DNA of 23,748 nt, from contig PWWM01000155.1 of the NCBI GenBank assembly GCA_003561495.1, forward strand, positions 1 through 23,748. The letters run 5' to 3'. The position numbers and the translations under genes were made by a program. Positions within the stretch are counted from its first letter, which is position 1, and every line of letters begins with the position of its first letter. Below are positions 22,340-23,748 of the stretch, one piece after another. Source of the DNA: Gammaproteobacteria bacterium. Its GTDB lineage: Bacteria > Pseudomonadota > Gammaproteobacteria > Xanthomonadales > Wenzhouxiangellaceae. The notes under the pieces are model-generated. The model saw only the letters and a program-made list of their open reading frames with translations, was not told where the DNA came from and searched no databases.

Positions 22340-23748
22340 TCAGGGGCACCGGCGGTGAGCGCGCCAGAATCGCGGGGATCGGCTCGCCATCGAGGCAATC
22401 CCGGGAGATCGATCCGAACCGAGACGGACCGTCAACGCCCCACACTTTGCCGTAGTGACAACCTCGGCCCTTTCATCCAGGCGCGCCAGTACCTCCTCGT
22501 GCGGGCGCTCAAAACGATCAAAGGCGGCCACGGAAATCAAGGCCCACTGGGGCTGGATACGAGCAATGAATTCCGTGCTGGAGGCCCGGCGGTGTCCCGC
22601 CGCCGAAACCACCAGCACATCAGCCTGAAGGTCGGGATTCTCGCGGATCAGGCGCTGTTCCACGCTGGCATCGATCGCACCGGTCAGCAAGACCGTGCCG
22701 CCGGGCCCACTGACCTCGAGAACACAGGAACTGTTGCCATCCAGGTAAGGCAGGCCGCTGGAGGGATGCAGAAAACGATAGCGGTATCCGCCCGATTCCC
22801 ATTGCACCTCAGAGGTGCACGGCCTCCCCAGTTCGGAAACCGATGAATACAGCGCTTGTTCATCAGCCAGGGATCGCACGGTTCCGACCCCACCGGCATG
22901 ATCGCGATGACCGTGTGAAATCACCACCCGGTCCAGTTCGCCAACCCCCCGCGCCGCCAGCAGGCCCGGCAACGTGCGTCCCAGCGCATCCTGGCCTTCG
23001 CCATCTCCGGGACCGGTATCGTAGAGGGTCAAATGCTCGCCATCATCGATCAGTACCGCCTGGCCGTTGCCGACATCGAGCAGGTGGATCTCCAGCTCAC
23101 CCGGCCTGACCGGATCCTGTTGTGGCCACAGCAGCGGAACCAGGAGAACCCCTCCCAGCCAGCGTGCCGGCCAACCCGCCGGGGCCAGCAGCCACAAGGC
23201 TCCGGCCATGGCCAGGATCATGGCCCAGAATCCCCCGCCCACATGCAGTCGATGGCCAAAATCCAGCCCATGCAGACCATTGAGTACGTTCAGCAGCAGC
23301 ATCAACCCGGTCTCGGTAATGCTCAAAATCCAGCCGGCCGGAAGCCCCAGCAGGATCAGGCCCACCGAGGCCAGCAATGCGGGAAGAACCCAGAACGCCA
23401 CCAGCGGAATGGCTACCAGGTTGGCCGCCAGCGCCACCGGAATCAGTTGCTGGAAGACCGCGACATTCAGCGGCAGCATGCCGACGGCAATGATCAATTG
23501 CGCGCGCACCAGGCTGCCCAGCCAGCCAAAGCGCCCGGTGTCCGACCCCGGCCGCCAGGCAAAGGCCCAGATCAGCACGGCCACGGCGGCAAAGGACAAC
23601 CAGAATCCGGTGGCCAGGGGCGCCAGCGGGTCGATCAGCAGTATGGCAACCAAGGCCAGCAGCAGGGCATGACCCGGCTGAATGGCTCGTCGCCACAAGA
23701 ATGCAAGCGCGGCCACCGAGAGCATGATCAGGGCCCGCTGGGTGGGCA
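22340..23748 (-). CDS. comEC: ComEC/Rec2-type DNA internalisation protein, 5' end cut by window
   Basis: The gene is open to the right edge; about 469 C-terminal residues are visible. They begin with PTQRALIMLSVAALAF, the end of the ComEC competence domain, followed by several membrane helices (about residues 5-205). Last comes a metallo-beta-lactamase-like domain from about residue 215: LEIHLLDVGNGQAVLIDDG, then VISHGHRDHAGGVGTVRSL (HxHxDH). ComEC forms the inner-membrane channel for single-stranded DNA uptake, and the C-terminal domain is thought to degrade the other strand. The usual HHGS motif is replaced here by SAAGHRRASS. The stop is at 22340. Confidence 0.92.
   Translation of the reverse strand, partial: PTQRALIMLSVAALAFLWRRAIQPGHALLLALVAILLIDPLAPLATGFWLSFAAVAVLIWAFAWRPGSDTGRFGWLGSLVRAQLIIAVGMLPLNVAVFQQLIPVALAANLVAIPLVAFWVLPALLASVGLILLGLPAGWILSITETGLMLLLNVLNGLHGLDFGHRLHVGGGFWAMILAMAGALWLLAPAGWPARWLGGVLLVPLLWPQQDPVRPGELEIHLLDVGNGQAVLIDDGEHLTLYDTGPGDGEGQDALGRTLPGLLAARGVGELDRVVISHGHRDHAGGVGTVRSLADEQALYSSVSELGRPCTSEVQWESGGYRYRFLHPSSGLPYLDGNSSCVLEVSGPGGTVLLTGAIDASVEQRLIRENPDLQADVLVVSAAGHRRASSTEFIARIQPQWALISVAAFDRFERPHEEVLARLDERAEVVTTAKCGALTVRLGSDRSPGIASMASRSPRFWRAHRRCP

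Noticed and set aside
1..23748. Defence island, prophage, CRISPR or mobile element
   Set aside because: Every region is accounted for by housekeeping families of similar composition; there are no integrase or transposase genes, no terminal repeats and no regularly spaced repeats.

Overview
The window looks like chromosomal core sequence from a GC-rich gammaproteobacterium. The supporting evidence is the heteromeric pyruvate dehydrogenase of the Xanthomonas/Legionella type, the sdhE-ygfX pair close to ygfZ, and the comEC-exbB-exbD-msbA-lpxK-kdsB lipid A/Kdo block. A relative of the Wenzhouxiangella/Chromatiales/Xanthomonadales groups is plausible, but I cannot fix the genus by eye. I see no phage, insertion sequence, CRISPR array, tRNA or rRNA, and no stretch over 300 bases lacks a gene.

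Left part (1-7664). The 5' part of a secreted penicillin-acylase-family hydrolase (minus strand) runs off the left edge, followed by tryptophan 2,3-dioxygenase (minus). A shared upstream region separates kynA from a rightward run of five closely packed genes: pdhA, pdhB and pdhC (E1 alpha, E1 beta and E2 of a 2-oxo acid dehydrogenase), then a RimB-like retropepsin-fold protein and RimK, the ribosomal protein S6 glutamate ligase. A 212-base spacer with an unusual G-rich tract then leads to a DUF4126 membrane protein.

Middle (7665-12918). A minus-strand succinate dehydrogenase operon reads sdhAF4 (a 56-residue DUF1674 protein), sdhC, sdhD, sdhA, sdhB, sdhE, ygfX. It carries the four complex II subunits and two different small factors associated with flavinylation or assembly of SdhA. 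The folate-dependent Fe-S protein YgfZ is transcribed divergently from the start of this operon, so complex II and its Fe-S and flavin maturation functions sit side by side.

Right part (12919-23748). An exported PhnD-like solute-binding protein with a long acidic linker stands alone on the plus strand and converges on a ten-gene minus-strand run: comEC (5' end cut by the window), exbB, exbD, msbA, lpxK, kdsB, a low-molecular-weight phosphotyrosine phosphatase, uvrC, pgsA and a class I methyltransferase. Most junctions are 4-base overlaps or gaps under 20 bases, so this is probably one long transcription unit joining lipid A/Kdo synthesis and export with DNA repair and phospholipid synthesis.

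I found no clearly new multi-gene system. The observations most worth checking are the co-location of two SdhA assembly factors, the possibly leaderless start of the sdh operon, the pdh-rim gene linkage, the altered catalytic motifs in the E2 and ComEC proteins, the orphan acidic-linker binding protein, and a palindrome over the acylase promoter.
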